The notes under the pieces were generated by a model. That model saw only the letters and a list, made by a program, of their open reading frames with translations. It was not told the DNA's origin and did no database searches. Made by a program: the position numbers and the translations under genes. Positions 1 to 8,509 of a DNA stretch of 64,000 bases are shown here, in pieces; the first letter of the stretch is position 1; every line of letters begins with the position of its first letter. Source of the stretch: DATLLN01 sp963797175 (GTDB lineage: Bacteria > Actinomycetota > Thermoleophilia > Gaiellales > JAICJC01); the NCBI GenBank assembly GCA_963797175.1, contig CAWCOL010000007.1, positions 62,001 to 126,000 on the forward strand, in the 5' to 3' direction.

Positions 1-65
1 CCCATCTCCTCGGCGACGCCGCGCAGCGCCGAGCCGAGCACCTGGAGCCGGGCCGGATCGATCAC
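1..65 (-). CDS. hyuB: Hydantoinase B / oxoprolinase B subunit, 5' fragment
   Basis: Only the first 21 codons are inside the window. A GTG at 65-63 opens a frame reading IDPARLQVLGSALRGVAEEM, which resembles the conserved HyuB N-terminus (D-P-x-x-L-x-V-x-x-x-A-L-x-x-x-A-E-E-M). The GTG overlaps the hyuA stop TGA in a GTGA arrangement, as expected for translational coupling. HyuA and HyuB together form ATP-dependent hydantoinases or 5-oxoprolinases; the substrate cannot be read from this fragment. Confidence 0.62.
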   Translation of the reverse strand, partial: MIDPARLQVLGSALRGVAEEM

Positions 66-1930
66 CGGGTCACCCGCCATGCGCCGTCGGCGGCGCGCCT
101 TGCCGTCCAGCCCCTCGCCACCCACAGCGTCGCGCCGTCCAGGGCGACGCGCCGCGGGCCGCGGACGGCGGCGGTGCGCGGCACGCGCTCGAGCTCCAGC
201 GCCGGGCCGGCCGAGACCACGGCCTGGCGGACGTTGACGAGCTCGATCTCGCCTCCGGGATCGCTGAACCCGAACCGCCGCTCATGCTGCTCTGCGAAGC
301 GCCCGGCCAGCGTCCGCAGCGGCTCCAGCGGCACGTTCAGCTCGAAGCCCTGGCCGCGGTAACGCAGGTCGGCCGACGGCTCGGCCCGCGCGCCGCGCTC
401 GCGGAGCAGCGCCGGCACGAGCTTGCCCATCTCGCCCGCACGCAGGCCGGACAGCGGACGCATCACGCCCTGGACGGCGTCGCGGCGGCGGTCGCACGCC
501 GCGATGCCGAGCGCCGAGAGCACGCCGCCCGCGGCGGGGACGGCGATCCGGCGGATGCCGAGCGCCCCGGCCACCCCGCAGGCGTGCATCGGCCCGGCCC
601 CGCCGAACGCGACCAGCTCGAACGCGCGCGGATCGTGGCCCTGCTCGACGCTGACCACGCGGATCGCCCGCACCATCTCCTCGTCGGCCACGGCGACGAT
701 CCCCTCGGCCGCCGCGCGCAGGTCGTCGAAGCCGCCGGCGACGGTCGCAACCGCGCGCTGGGCGGCGGCGCGGTCGAGGCGCAGGCCTCCCGCCAGCGGC
801 TCGTCGGGATCGAGCCGGCCCAGCACCAGGTTGGCGTCGGTCACGGTGGGCAGCGTCCCGCCGCGGCCGTAGCAGGCGGGCCCGGGATCGGCGCCCGCGC
901 TCTGCGGGCCGACGCGCAGCGCCCCGCCCGCGTCGATCCAGGCAACGCTGCCGCCGCCCGCGCCGACCGTGTGGATATCGAGCATCGGCAGCCGCACCGG
1001 GACGCCGGCGACGACGCGCTCGGTCGACCGGCCCGGACAGCCGCCGCGGATCAGCGAGACGTCGCAGCTGGTGCCGCCCATGTCGAACGCGATCGAGTCT
1101 CCGGCGCCGCCGGAGACGACCGCCGCGACGCCGCCGGCCGGGCCGGACAGCAGCAGCCGCGCCGGATGGCCGGCCGCCTCGTCGAGGGCGCAGAGACCCC
1201 CGCTGGACTGCATCAGCAGCGGCTCGGGCAGGCCGGCGCGTGCCATCCCGGCGCCGAGGCCCGCCAGGTAGGCGCCCGCGACCGGCCCCAGGTACGCGTC
1301 CACGACGGTCGTCGACGCGCGCTCGTACTCGCGGTACTCGGCGGCGATCTCGTGGGAGGCGACGACGAAGACCCCGGGCAGCAGGTCGCGCAGGATGCGC
1401 GCGGCCGCGGCTTCGTGACGGGCGTCCGCATACGAGTGCAGCAGGCAGACCGCCACCGCCTCGACGCCGGCCCGGCGCAGCCGACGGGCGGCGCGCTCGA
1501 CGCTGCCGCGGTCGAGGGCGCGCAGCACGCGGCCGGACGCCAGCCGCTCGTCGACGCCGGCCGTGACGTCGGCCAGCGGCGGCGGTGCCGCGACGCACGG
1601 CCGGTAGAGGTGCGGCCGCGCCTGCCGGGCCAGCGCGAGCACGTCCTCGAAGCCCGCGGTCGCGACCAGGGCGGTGCGGGCGCCCGCCCGCTCGAGCAGC
1701 GCGTTAGTGGCAACCGTCGTGCCGTGGGCCAGGTGCGTCACGTCCGCCGCGTCGAGCCCGGCCCGCTCCAGGGCGAGCGCGACGCCCTCGCGCATGCCCT
1801 GCGCCCGGTCGGCCGGCGTCGTCGAGACCTTGGCCGTCGTCAGCCGGCCGCCGTGCACCAGCGCCACGTCCGTGAACGTGCCGCCGATGTCCACCCCGAT
1901 CAACGTCGATGATCGAGCCATGGCGGGCAA
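62..1930 (-). CDS. hyuA: Hydantoinase/oxoprolinase subunit A
   Basis: This 622-residue protein belongs to the HyuA/OplA family, which uses ATP to open cyclic imides such as hydantoins or 5-oxoproline in the cytoplasm. The N-terminal ASKHA-type nucleotide-binding motif GVDIGGTFTD lies near residue 13, and a second phosphate-binding segment (FDMGGTSCDVSLI) lies mid-protein. A C-terminal hydantoinase A domain follows. The TTG at 1930 is preferred because AGGAG sits 7 nt upstream; an ATG three codons later (1921) is the alternative. It overlaps hyuB by 4 bp and diverges from the acyltransferase-like gene at 1944, the two starts being only about 13 bp apart. The length is slightly below the usual ~690 residues. 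The exact substrate is unknown. Confidence 0.85.
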   Translation of the reverse strand: MPAMARSSTLIGVDIGGTFTDVALVHGGRLTTAKVSTTPADRAQGMREGVALALERAGLDAADVTHLAHGTTVATNALLERAGARTALVATAGFEDVLALARQARPHLYRPCVAAPPPLADVTAGVDERLASGRVLRALDRGSVERAARRLRRAGVEAVAVCLLHSYADARHEAAAARILRDLLPGVFVVASHEIAAEYREYERASTTVVDAYLGPVAGAYLAGLGAGMARAGLPEPLLMQSSGGLCALDEAAGHPARLLLSGPAGGVAAVVSGGAGDSIAFDMGGTSCDVSLIRGGCPGRSTERVVAGVPVRLPMLDIHTVGAGGGSVAWIDAGGALRVGPQSAGADPGPACYGRGGTLPTVTDANLVLGRLDPDEPLAGGLRLDRAAAQRAVATVAGGFDDLRAAAEGIVAVADEEMVRAIRVVSVEQGHDPRAFELVAFGGAGPMHACGVAGALGIRRIAVPAAGGVLSALGIAACDRRRDAVQGVMRPLSGLRAGEMGKLVPALLRERGARAEPSADLRYRGQGFELNVPLEPLRTLAGRFAEQHERRFGFSDPGGEIELVNVRQAVVSAGPALELERVPRTAAVRGPRRVALDGATLWVARGWTARRAADGAWRVTR

Positions 1931-1943
1931 GGATATGCTCCTG

Positions 1944-3071
1944 ATGGTGGAGATACCGCGCCATCACTCGACCGAGGCGACGGCGCGCGACCGCGGCGCC
2001 GGGCTGGGACGGGCCCAGGCCGAGCGGATCGGCCAGATGTGCGAGGTCTACGACCGACTGTTCGAGACGGCCGCCGGCCTCGGCCCCGCCGACGTGCGCG
2101 GCCACGGCGGCCAGGCGATGGAGGTCATCGCCGGCTGGGCGCCCGAGCTGGCCGACGAGATCGAGGGCATCGCTGCCGGATCGGGCATTGACGTCGAGCG
2201 GGTCGCAGCACTGAACGCCCGCACCGAGCTGCTCGCAGCTGCACGAGGCCGTGGCGAGTGCTCGACCATTGCCTGCCTGGGCACCATCACGGCGGACGGC
2301 GAGCCGATCGGCATCCAGACCTGGGACTGGCACGAGGAGGTCGCCGGCTGCTGGATGCACTGGACGATCGACCACCCTGACGGCCGCCGGGTCGAGACGA
2401 TGACCGAGGCCGGCATCGTCGGCAAGGTGGGTATGTCCTCCGACGGCGTTGGCGTGCTGCTGAACATCCTCGGCCACCGCCTGGACGGCCCGCCTGTCGG
2501 CGTGCCCGTCCACGTCATCTGCCGGCGCGTGCTGGACGAGGCGGACAACGCCGTTCGCGCGCTGGAGCTGGTCGCGGCCGCCGAGGTGTCTGCCTCCAGC
2601 GCCGTCACGATCGTCGCCGACGACGAGGACGGCGGCGCCTGCTGCACGGTCGAGCTGTCGCCCGCCGGCCCCGGCTTCGTCACGCCCGACGACCGCGGCG
2701 TGCTGCTGCACACCAATCACTTCCTGGCCGAGCCGGGACGCCCGGGCGACTCGATGGTGCGGCTCGGCCCTGACTCGGTGCTGCGCCTCGACCACGCCCG
2801 TCGCGGCACCGCGCGGCTGGAGACGGGGGCGATCGACGAGGACGCGATCCTCTCCGTGATGCGCAGCCACCGCGGCGGCAGCGGCGCGATCTGCTGCCAC
2901 CCGGCCGAGGGCGCGCCGTTCGGCGAGCGGTGGCGGACGCTGGCCACCGTCACCGTGCGGCCCGCCCAGCGCGAGCTCACCCTGCGGCGCGGCGGCCCCT
3001 GTGGTCAGGCGTGGAGCACCGACGCGCCGGCGATGCAGTCGCTCTCGCGCCAGGGCATCCCCACCAGCTGA
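1944..3071 (+). CDS. C45-family autoproteolytic acyltransferase/hydrolase (AAT domain)
   Basis: The 375-residue product resembles isopenicillin-N acyltransferase-like Ntn-hydrolases of the AAT family. These are made as a precursor and self-cleave before a Cys that becomes the N-terminal nucleophile. The candidate nucleophile is the Cys in GECSTIACLG, followed about 20 residues on by the typical G-x-x-W-D-W segment (IQTWDWHEE). ATG 1944 is chosen because AAGGA lies 10 nt upstream; in-frame ATGs at 1920 and 1935 are possible. It has no signal peptide, so a cytoplasmic amide or peptide acyl hydrolase is most likely. Its 3' end overlaps the opposing amidase by 67 bp. Neighbouring hydantoinase and amidase genes suggest amide-nitrogen catabolism (inference). 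Confidence 0.78.
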   Translation: MVEIPRHHSTEATARDRGAGLGRAQAERIGQMCEVYDRLFETAAGLGPADVRGHGGQAMEVIAGWAPELADEIEGIAAGSGIDVERVAALNARTELLAAARGRGECSTIACLGTITADGEPIGIQTWDWHEEVAGCWMHWTIDHPDGRRVETMTEAGIVGKVGMSSDGVGVLLNILGHRLDGPPVGVPVHVICRRVLDEADNAVRALELVAAAEVSASSAVTIVADDEDGGACCTVELSPAGPGFVTPDDRGVLLHTNHFLAEPGRPGDSMVRLGPDSVLRLDHARRGTARLETGAIDEDAILSVMRSHRGGSGAICCHPAEGAPFGERWRTLATVTVRPAQRELTLRRGGPCGQAWSTDAPAMQSLSRQGIPTS

Positions 3072-4369
3072 AGCCCGACAGGCAGGCCCAGCGCGTCCGT
3101 ACCGCAGGGGACGGTGATGGCCGGCCAGCCCAGCACGTTGAACATGTGGGTGAGCCCGCACATTGCGCTGGTCACGTCCTCGGCCGGGTTGCCGGCGAAG
3201 GCGACGGTCTCGGTGCCGATCTTGGGCGGCGGGAATGCCTGGGTCGGCGTGGCGACCAGGTCGATGCCCTGGCCGCGCAGCCGCTCCTCGGTGCGGGCGC
3301 AGTAGTCGAGCCGCATCCGCAGCGCGTCGCCGGCGAACACGGCGTCCAGGCGCGACGCGGCCTCCAGGTCGCGGACGACGTCCGGGCCGAGCCGGTCGCG
3401 GTACTCGGTCCAGGACAGGCCGACCGCGGCGCTCTCCTCGGCCAGGTAGAACGGGCTTTCGCCCAGCTCCGGGTCGGGCCAGCCCATGTCCACCTCGACC
3501 ACGGTGGCACCCGCCTCGCGCAGCCGCTCGATGGCGGCCCGCACGGGGGCGGCGATGTCGGGCTGGGTGTGCTCGAAGAAGAAGCGCTCGGCGACGCCGA
3601 TCGTCATGCCGGCAACGCCCCGGCCCAGCGCGTCGCGGTAGCGATCGACCGGCACCGGCGTGGTGCGCCGGTCGCGCGGCGACGCGCCGGCCAGCAACTC
3701 CAGCGTCAGCGCGCAGTCGCGCACCGAGCGCGTCATCGGACCGCAGTGGTCGAGGCCCGGGCAGAGCGGGTGGATCCCGGCCAGGCTGACGCGGCCGAAC
3801 GTGGGTTTCAGCCCGACGATGCCGCAGACCGAGGCGGGACAGCGGATCGAGCCGCCGGTGTCGGTCCCCGGCGCGAGCGCGACCGTGCCCGCCGCGACCG
3901 CGGCGCCGGAGCCGCCGCTCGATCCGCCGGGCATCCGCGACGTGTCGTGCGGGTTGCGGCACGTGCCGAACCAGGGATTGTCCGTGGTCGTGCCCCACGC
4001 CAGCTCGTGCGTCGCCAGCTTGGCCACGCACACCGCGCCGGCGGCAGCCAGCCGGGCAACGCAGTCGGCGTCGCGTTCGGGGACGTTGTCACGCCAGACG
4101 TCGCTGCCGTAGGTGGTGCGGATGCCGCCCGTGTCGATCAGATCCTTCCAGCCGACCGGGACGCCGGCCAGCGGGCCGGGATCGTCGCCACGGGCGAGCG
4201 CCGCATCGACGGCCGCAGCCTCGCGCAGCGCCCGCTCCTCGGTGACCAGCCAGACCGCGTCGATCCCGCGGTCGCGCTCCTCGATCCGCGCCAGCGTCTC
4301 GCGGGCGATCTCGGTCGCCGAGACCTCTCCGGAGTGGACGCGGGCGGCGATCGCCCAGGCGTCATCCAC
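3005..4369 (-). CDS. Amidase-signature family hydrolase
   Basis: This 454-residue protein is a Ser-cisSer-Lys amidase of the GatA/AmiE signature family, hydrolysing carboxamides. Visible catalytic parts are Lys75 in GVPVGWKDLID, cis-Ser150 in GGSSGGS and nucleophile Ser174 in DTGGSIR; the 24-residue Ser-Ser spacing matches the family. It starts at GTG 4369, inside the last codons of the upstream flavoenzyme (8-bp overlap), so it is the last gene of the bolA-grx-oxidase-amidase operon. No gatB or gatC is nearby, so a tRNA amidotransferase role is unlikely; a free amidase acting on a small amide or carbamoyl compound is more probable. The 3' end overlaps the convergent acyltransferase-like gene. 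Confidence 0.85.
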   Translation of the reverse strand: MDDAWAIAARVHSGEVSATEIARETLARIEERDRGIDAVWLVTEERALREAAAVDAALARGDDPGPLAGVPVGWKDLIDTGGIRTTYGSDVWRDNVPERDADCVARLAAAGAVCVAKLATHELAWGTTTDNPWFGTCRNPHDTSRMPGGSSGGSGAAVAAGTVALAPGTDTGGSIRCPASVCGIVGLKPTFGRVSLAGIHPLCPGLDHCGPMTRSVRDCALTLELLAGASPRDRRTTPVPVDRYRDALGRGVAGMTIGVAERFFFEHTQPDIAAPVRAAIERLREAGATVVEVDMGWPDPELGESPFYLAEESAAVGLSWTEYRDRLGPDVVRDLEAASRLDAVFAGDALRMRLDYCARTEERLRGQGIDLVATPTQAFPPPKIGTETVAFAGNPAEDVTSAMCGLTHMFNVLGWPAITVPCGTDALGLPVGLQLVGMPWRESDCIAGASVLHA

Positions 4370-5381
4370 CGGCGAGCCGTCCCTCGCGGAACATCTCGCA
4401 CTCGGCCGGCAGCTCGCGTCCCTGGGCGAGGTCGGCCGCGAGCCGCCCCAGCAGGGGACCGAACTTGAAGGCATGACCGCTGTCGCCGCCGAGCACCACG
4501 ATGCCGTCGATCGTATCGAGGATGAAGTCGCGGTCGGGCGTCATGGTGTAGATGCAGGCCTCGGGCTGGATCGGCTCGGCCTCCAGGCCGGGGAACGTCC
4601 GCCCCACGTATGATGCCAGGCCGGCCAACAGGCGGGGATCGACCGGGCGTTCGGCCCGGTCGGGGTCGAACGGCCCGTGGCCGGCGTCGTCCTGGGCGAC
4701 CTTGTAGCCCACGCCCGGCGTGGTCAGGCCGTACCAGACGCGCGGGTCGCGCTCGCTGCCGTGGTCGATGAAGGATGGGCGGTCGCCGGACATACCGGCG
4801 AAGTAGGCGACCTGCTCGACCTGCGTCAGCAGCGGCAGGTCGTACAGCTCGCCCAGCCACGCGCCGGCGCAGACGCACACCACGTCCGCCTCCAGCTCGC
4901 GCGGATCGGCGACCCGCGAGCCCTCGCGCACGTCCAGCCCCTCGCGCAGACAGGCCAGCGCGGCGTCTGCGCGGACGACGCCGGCATCCTGCGTCCACAG
5001 CACATCCCCCACGAACCGCGCCTCCGGCAGCAGCTCGGCCGCACGCTCGGCGCTCAGCCACTCGTGCGGCTCGCCGCATGCCTCCAGCGCCGTGGCGCTC
5101 TGCGCGGCCCCGTCGCCGGTCTCGAGCAGCCCCAGCCGCAGCAGGATGGCCGGGTCGAGCCGCGTCCACGCCTCGATCGCGAGCCGGGCCAGCCGGACGT
5201 ATGCCGGCCGGTCGTAGCTCGTCCGGTAGATCCGCGAGCGGCCCGACGAGGAGCCCAGCGGCGTGCCCACCGCGTGCTGCTCGTGGACGGTGACCTGGAA
5301 GCCGTCCTCGGCCAGCGCGTGTGCGGCCGACAGGCCGAGCACGCCACCACCGACAACGGCAGCCCGGCTACGCCGCGGCAA
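4362..5381 (-). CDS. FAD-dependent oxidoreductase, monomeric sarcosine oxidase-like
   Basis: The 339-residue flavoprotein of the DadA/MSOX superfamily probably oxidises a secondary or N-methyl amino acid. The Rossmann dinucleotide motif VVGGGVLGLSAAHALA lies at residues 9-24. Cys276 in CIYTMTPDRDFILD aligns with the cysteine that carries covalent FAD in monomeric sarcosine oxidase, and Lys306 in GHAFKFGP aligns with the oxygen-activating lysine. The TTG start at 5381 overlaps the glutaredoxin 3' end by 14 bp and its own 3' end overlaps the amidase. It is somewhat shorter than sarcosine oxidase (~385). The amine substrate is not determined. Confidence 0.8.
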   Translation of the reverse strand: MPRRSRAAVVGGGVLGLSAAHALAEDGFQVTVHEQHAVGTPLGSSSGRSRIYRTSYDRPAYVRLARLAIEAWTRLDPAILLRLGLLETGDGAAQSATALEACGEPHEWLSAERAAELLPEARFVGDVLWTQDAGVVRADAALACLREGLDVREGSRVADPRELEADVVCVCAGAWLGELYDLPLLTQVEQVAYFAGMSGDRPSFIDHGSERDPRVWYGLTTPGVGYKVAQDDAGHGPFDPDRAERPVDPRLLAGLASYVGRTFPGLEAEPIQPEACIYTMTPDRDFILDTIDGIVVLGGDSGHAFKFGPLLGRLAADLAQGRELPAECEMFREGRLAGG

Positions 5382-5691
5382 CCAGCTCCTGGAGCTTGCC
5401 GTCCTGGTACAGCTCGACCACGATGTCGCAGCCGCCCACCAGCTCGCCGTTCACGAACAGCTGGGGGATGGTCGGCCAGCCGGAGTGCGCCGAGAGCACC
5501 TGGCGGATCCGGGGATCGGGCAGGATGTCCATCGCGGCGTAGTCCGCGCCGAGCGCGTCCAGGCACTGGACGACCTGCATCGAGAAGCCGCAGCGCGGCG
5601 CCTCGGGCGTGCCCTTCATGAACAGCATCACACGGTGCTGGTTGATCGACTCCAGGACCTCGTCCCGGATCTGCTCCTCTGTGACGATCAC
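5368..5691 (-). CDS. grxD: Monothiol glutaredoxin, Grx4 family
   Basis: The 107-residue protein has the CGFS active site (Cys34-Ser37) and the GWPTIPQLFVNGELVGGCDI glutathione/FeS-binding region of Grx4/Grx5 proteins. These carry and deliver [2Fe-2S] clusters and usually pair with BolA. Here it sits directly after bolA with a 4-bp ATGA overlap, so a BolA-Grx heterocomplex is very likely. It is 14 bp overlapped by the following oxidoreductase. Confidence 0.95.
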   Translation of the reverse strand: MIVTEEQIRDEVLESINQHRVMLFMKGTPEAPRCGFSMQVVQCLDALGADYAAMDILPDPRIRQVLSAHSGWPTIPQLFVNGELVGGCDIVVELYQDGKLQELVAAA

Positions 5692-5921
5692 GAGGCGACC
5701 TCCGTCTTGATCTTGAGTGCGTGGATGGGTTTCCCCGGGCCGAGGATGTCCTCGACGGCGCCGTTCACCAGCCGGTGCTGCTCGATCAGGGAGAGCCCGC
5801 CGAACTGTGGCGCGACAACGTGGGCGAACAGGTGGTCACCGCCGCCCAGATCCTGCACATCGACCCGCGCACCGGGCAGCGCCGTCTCGATCCGCGTCGC
5901 GATCTCGCTGGTCGATGGCAT
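5688..5921 (-). CDS. bolA: BolA family protein
   Basis: The 77-residue BolA-fold protein carries the characteristic HRLVNGAVEDIL segment, with the conserved His that helps bind an FeS cluster together with the glutaredoxin. ATG 5921 is taken as the start because a TANNNT -10 box (TAATGT, 5929-5934) ends 7 nt before it and no Shine-Dalgarno is present. It is the first gene of a four-gene minus-strand operon with grxD, the flavoenzyme and the amidase, and diverges from the zinc protease gene. Confidence 0.9.
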   Translation of the reverse strand: MPSTSEIATRIETALPGARVDVQDLGGGDHLFAHVVAPQFGGLSLIEQHRLVNGAVEDILGPGKPIHALKIKTEVAS

Positions 5922-5928
5922 GCCGAGA

Positions 5929-5934
5929 ACATTA
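5929..5934 (-). promoter_or_regulatory. -10 element of leaderless bolA promoter
   Basis: On the minus strand TAATGT ends 7 nt before the bolA ATG. That spacing places transcription initiation at the start codon. No convincing -35 is visible. Confidence 0.5.
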
Positions 5935-5976
5935 GCGGCAGCTTTGTGCGGAGCCCTGGGTACGCCACGGACACCG

Positions 5977-5982
5977 TACAAT
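5977..5982 (+). promoter_or_regulatory. -10 element of leaderless zinc-protease promoter
   Basis: TACAAT ends 7 nt before ATG 5990. It overlaps the alternative upstream ATG at 5981, which argues that 5990 is the real start. Confidence 0.5.
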
Positions 5983-5989
5983 GATCCGT

Positions 5990-6673
5990 ATGTACTGGCT
6001 TGTCTTCCTCATCATCCCCATGGGTCTCGGCTTCCTTGCACAGGCCTGGGTCAAGAGCGCGTTCGCGAACGGGTCCAAGGTGCAGTCCACATCGGGGCTG
6101 ACCGGCGCCCAGGTTTCCCGGCGGCTGCTGGACAGCGGCGGCCTCTCCAACGTCGGCGTCGAGGGCATCGCCGGATCGCTCTCCGACCACTACGACCCGC
6201 GCGCCAAGGTGATGCGCCTGTCGCAGCCGGTGGGCAACTCGAGCTCGGTCGCCGCGATCGCGGTCGCGGCCCACGAGACCGGTCATGCCTTCCAGGACGC
6301 GAAGGGGGAGGCCACCTTCCGGCTGCGGTCTGCGTTGGTGCCCGCCGCCAACTTCGCTTCCAGGGTCTGGATCTTTCCGTTCATCCTGGGCGCGTTCACC
6401 GGCGGTGCCGGCGCAAGCTCCGGGAACAACACGCTGATCTACATCGCCATCGCGCTCTTTGCCTCGGTGGTTGCATTCAGCGTCATCACGCTCCCGGTCG
6501 AGTTCGGCGCCAGCCGCCGGGCGATGCAGATGCTGACGGCACAGGGCATCATCACGCCGCAGGAGGCGCCCGTCGCCCGCAAGGTGCTGACCGCCGCGGC
6601 GTTCACGTACATCGTTGCAGCGCTGGTCTCGATCGTCCAGATCGTGTACCTGCTCGGCCTCGCCCGCCGCTAG
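5990..6673 (+). CDS. Membrane zinc metallopeptidase, YugP family
   Basis: This 227-residue protein matches the neutral zinc metallopeptidase family typified by YugP. It has an N-terminal membrane helix (MYWLVFLIIPMGLGFLAQAW), the HExxH zinc site in AAHETGHAFQ near residues 95-99, and two further hydrophobic helices after residue 120. The physiological substrate of the family is not well established; membrane protein quality control is assumed. The start at 5990 rather than 5981 is chosen because the -10 box overlaps the first ATG and because YugP homologues begin at the membrane helix. It stands alone and converges on the methyltransferase fusion gene, with only 3 bp between stops. Confidence 0.85.
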   Translation: MYWLVFLIIPMGLGFLAQAWVKSAFANGSKVQSTSGLTGAQVSRRLLDSGGLSNVGVEGIAGSLSDHYDPRAKVMRLSQPVGNSSSVAAIAVAAHETGHAFQDAKGEATFRLRSALVPAANFASRVWIFPFILGAFTGGAGASSGNNTLIYIAIALFASVVAFSVITLPVEFGASRRAMQMLTAQGIITPQEAPVARKVLTAAAFTYIVAALVSIVQIVYLLGLARR

Positions 6674-6676
6674 ACC

Positions 6677-8491
6677 TCAGCCGTCGAGGAGCTCGAGCAC
6701 CAGTTCGGGCTCCTTGAACGGCGGCACCAGGTAGGCGCCCGCAGCCAGCTCGCAGGCACCGGCCAGCAGGTCGCGGGCCACCGCCAGCCCCTCGCGGGCC
6801 GCGTCGGCGCCGGCCCGCTCGAGCCGGTCGAGCACCGGCGCTGGGATCGTGATCCCGGGCACCTCGTTGTGCAGCCGCAGGGCGAGCGCGTGGCTCCGCA
6901 CCGGCCAGACGCCAACCAGCAGCGGGATCGGCGAGACGCCGCCCAGCCGGGCCAGGAACCGCTCCAGGTGGCCGAGGTCGAACAGCACCTGGGTCATCGC
7001 GAACCGCGCGCCGGCCTCCACCTTCGCCACGAAGCGGCGCACCTCGGTGTCCAGATCGTCGGCGGCCGGGTTGACCGCGACGCCGCAGAAGAACGAGGTG
7101 GGCGCGTCGATCGCGCGCCCGGAGAAGTCGGTGCCGGCGTTCATCGCCGAGACGAGCTGCGTGAGGCCGATCGCGTCCACCTGGTAGACGCCGTCGGAGC
7201 CGCCCCGGTCGCCTGGCGGCGGCGGGTCGCCGGTGATCGCGAGCAGGTTGCGGATGCCGACGGCGTGCGCCCCCAGCAGCATCGACTCGATGCCGCGCAC
7301 CGTCGAGTCGCGCGGCGTCAGGTGCGGGATCGTCTCGATGCCGGCCTGCTGCTCGATCAGCGCGGAGGCGATCAGCGAGTGCATCCGGGCCCGCGCCAGC
7401 GGGTTGTCGTTGACGTCCACCAGGTCGACGCGACCCGAGGCGGTCAGCGCCCGCGCCGCGGCGATCAGCCGGTCGGCCGTCGCACCCTTGGGCGGGTCGA
7501 GCTCGACCGAGATCACGGTCTCCCCCGCCGCCAGCTTGCGCGAGAGCAGCGTCTCGGCCGGGTGGGACACGCCGCGGGCCGGCGGCTCCCGCTCGGCCAG
7601 CGCCAGCGGCACGTGCGGCCGCCGACCCGCCGCCACCGCCTCGCGCACGGCCGCGATGTGCACCGGCGTGGTGCCGCAGCAGCCGCCGATCAGCACGGCG
7701 CCCAGCGCCACCGCGTTCGAGGCGAACTCGCCGAAGTACTCGGGCGTCGCGTCCGGATAGAGCACCCGGCCGTCCTGCGTGTAGGGGATGCCGACGTTGG
7801 AGAGCGCGGTCAGCGGCAGGCCGGTGGCGTCGCGCATGCGCGCCAGCCCGGCCAGCACCGAGTGCGGCCCCAGGCTGCAGTTGACCCCCACGGCAACCGC
7901 GCCGCTGTCCGTGCCGAAGGCGGCCGCCACCTGTGCGGCCGTGCTGCCGGTGATGGTGTCGCCGTCGTCCTGGACGGTGATCTCGACGATCACCGGGAGG
8001 CTCGTGACGGCGCGCACGGCGTCGAACGCCGAGCGCAGCTCGCCCAGCGACGTGAACGTCTCCAGCATCAGCAGATCGACGCCGCGCCCCTCCAGCAGCA
8101 GCGCCTGCGCGGCGTAGTGCTCCGCCATCGTGTCGCCCAGGTGCTCTCCGGCGACGCCCAGCGGCCCGATCGACCCGGCGATCAGCACGTCCCGGCCGGC
8201 CACCTCGCGCGCTTCGCGGGCGATCTTGACGCCGGCCTCGTTCAGCTCGCCGAACCGGTCGTCCAGGGCGTGGGCCGAGAGCTTCACCGGGTTGGCCCCG
8301 TAGGTGTTGGTCTGGATCACGTCGGCGCCGGCCTGGATGAACGCCAGGTGGCGGCGCAGCACCAGCTCGGGCGCCAGCAGGTTCGCCTCCTCCGGGCAGC
8401 GGGCGCGGGGCAGCGCGCCCGAGAGCAGCGACCCCATGCCGCCGTCGCCGACCAGGGGCTCCCGCCCGAGCCTGTCGATGGTCCTGGACAT
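6677..8491 (-). CDS. Bifunctional homocysteine S-methyltransferase / methylenetetrahydrofolate reductase
   Basis: The 604-residue protein fuses an N-terminal homocysteine S-methyltransferase (residues ~1-290) to a C-terminal MetF-type 5,10-methylene-THF reductase (~310-604), like Bacillus YitJ. The zinc-binding cysteines are visible in GVNCSLGP and the GGCCGTTP motif. The reductase part shows VISVELDPPKG and ITGDPPPPGD, typical of the TIM-barrel MTHFR. It should make methyl-THF and pass methyl groups to homocysteine for methionine/SAM synthesis. ATG 8491 is preceded on the minus strand by TACTCT 8 nt upstream. It diverges from the FAH-family gene across only 26 bp. Confidence 0.9.
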   Translation of the reverse strand: MSRTIDRLGREPLVGDGGMGSLLSGALPRARCPEEANLLAPELVLRRHLAFIQAGADVIQTNTYGANPVKLSAHALDDRFGELNEAGVKIAREAREVAGRDVLIAGSIGPLGVAGEHLGDTMAEHYAAQALLLEGRGVDLLMLETFTSLGELRSAFDAVRAVTSLPVIVEITVQDDGDTITGSTAAQVAAAFGTDSGAVAVGVNCSLGPHSVLAGLARMRDATGLPLTALSNVGIPYTQDGRVLYPDATPEYFGEFASNAVALGAVLIGGCCGTTPVHIAAVREAVAAGRRPHVPLALAEREPPARGVSHPAETLLSRKLAAGETVISVELDPPKGATADRLIAAARALTASGRVDLVDVNDNPLARARMHSLIASALIEQQAGIETIPHLTPRDSTVRGIESMLLGAHAVGIRNLLAITGDPPPPGDRGGSDGVYQVDAIGLTQLVSAMNAGTDFSGRAIDAPTSFFCGVAVNPAADDLDTEVRRFVAKVEAGARFAMTQVLFDLGHLERFLARLGGVSPIPLLVGVWPVRSHALALRLHNEVPGITIPAPVLDRLERAGADAAREGLAVARDLLAGACELAAGAYLVPPFKEPELVLELLDG

Positions 8492-8499
8492 GTGGCGGC

Positions 8500-8509
8500 A
8501 GAGTAGTCT
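8500..8509. promoter_or_regulatory. Two overlapping divergent -10 elements
   Basis: Within AGAGTAGTCT the minus strand reads TACTCT (8505-8500), 8 nt before the methyltransferase ATG, and the plus strand reads TAGTCT (8504-8509), 8 nt before the FAH-family ATG. The two hexamers share the TA pair at 8504-8505. Confidence 0.5.
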
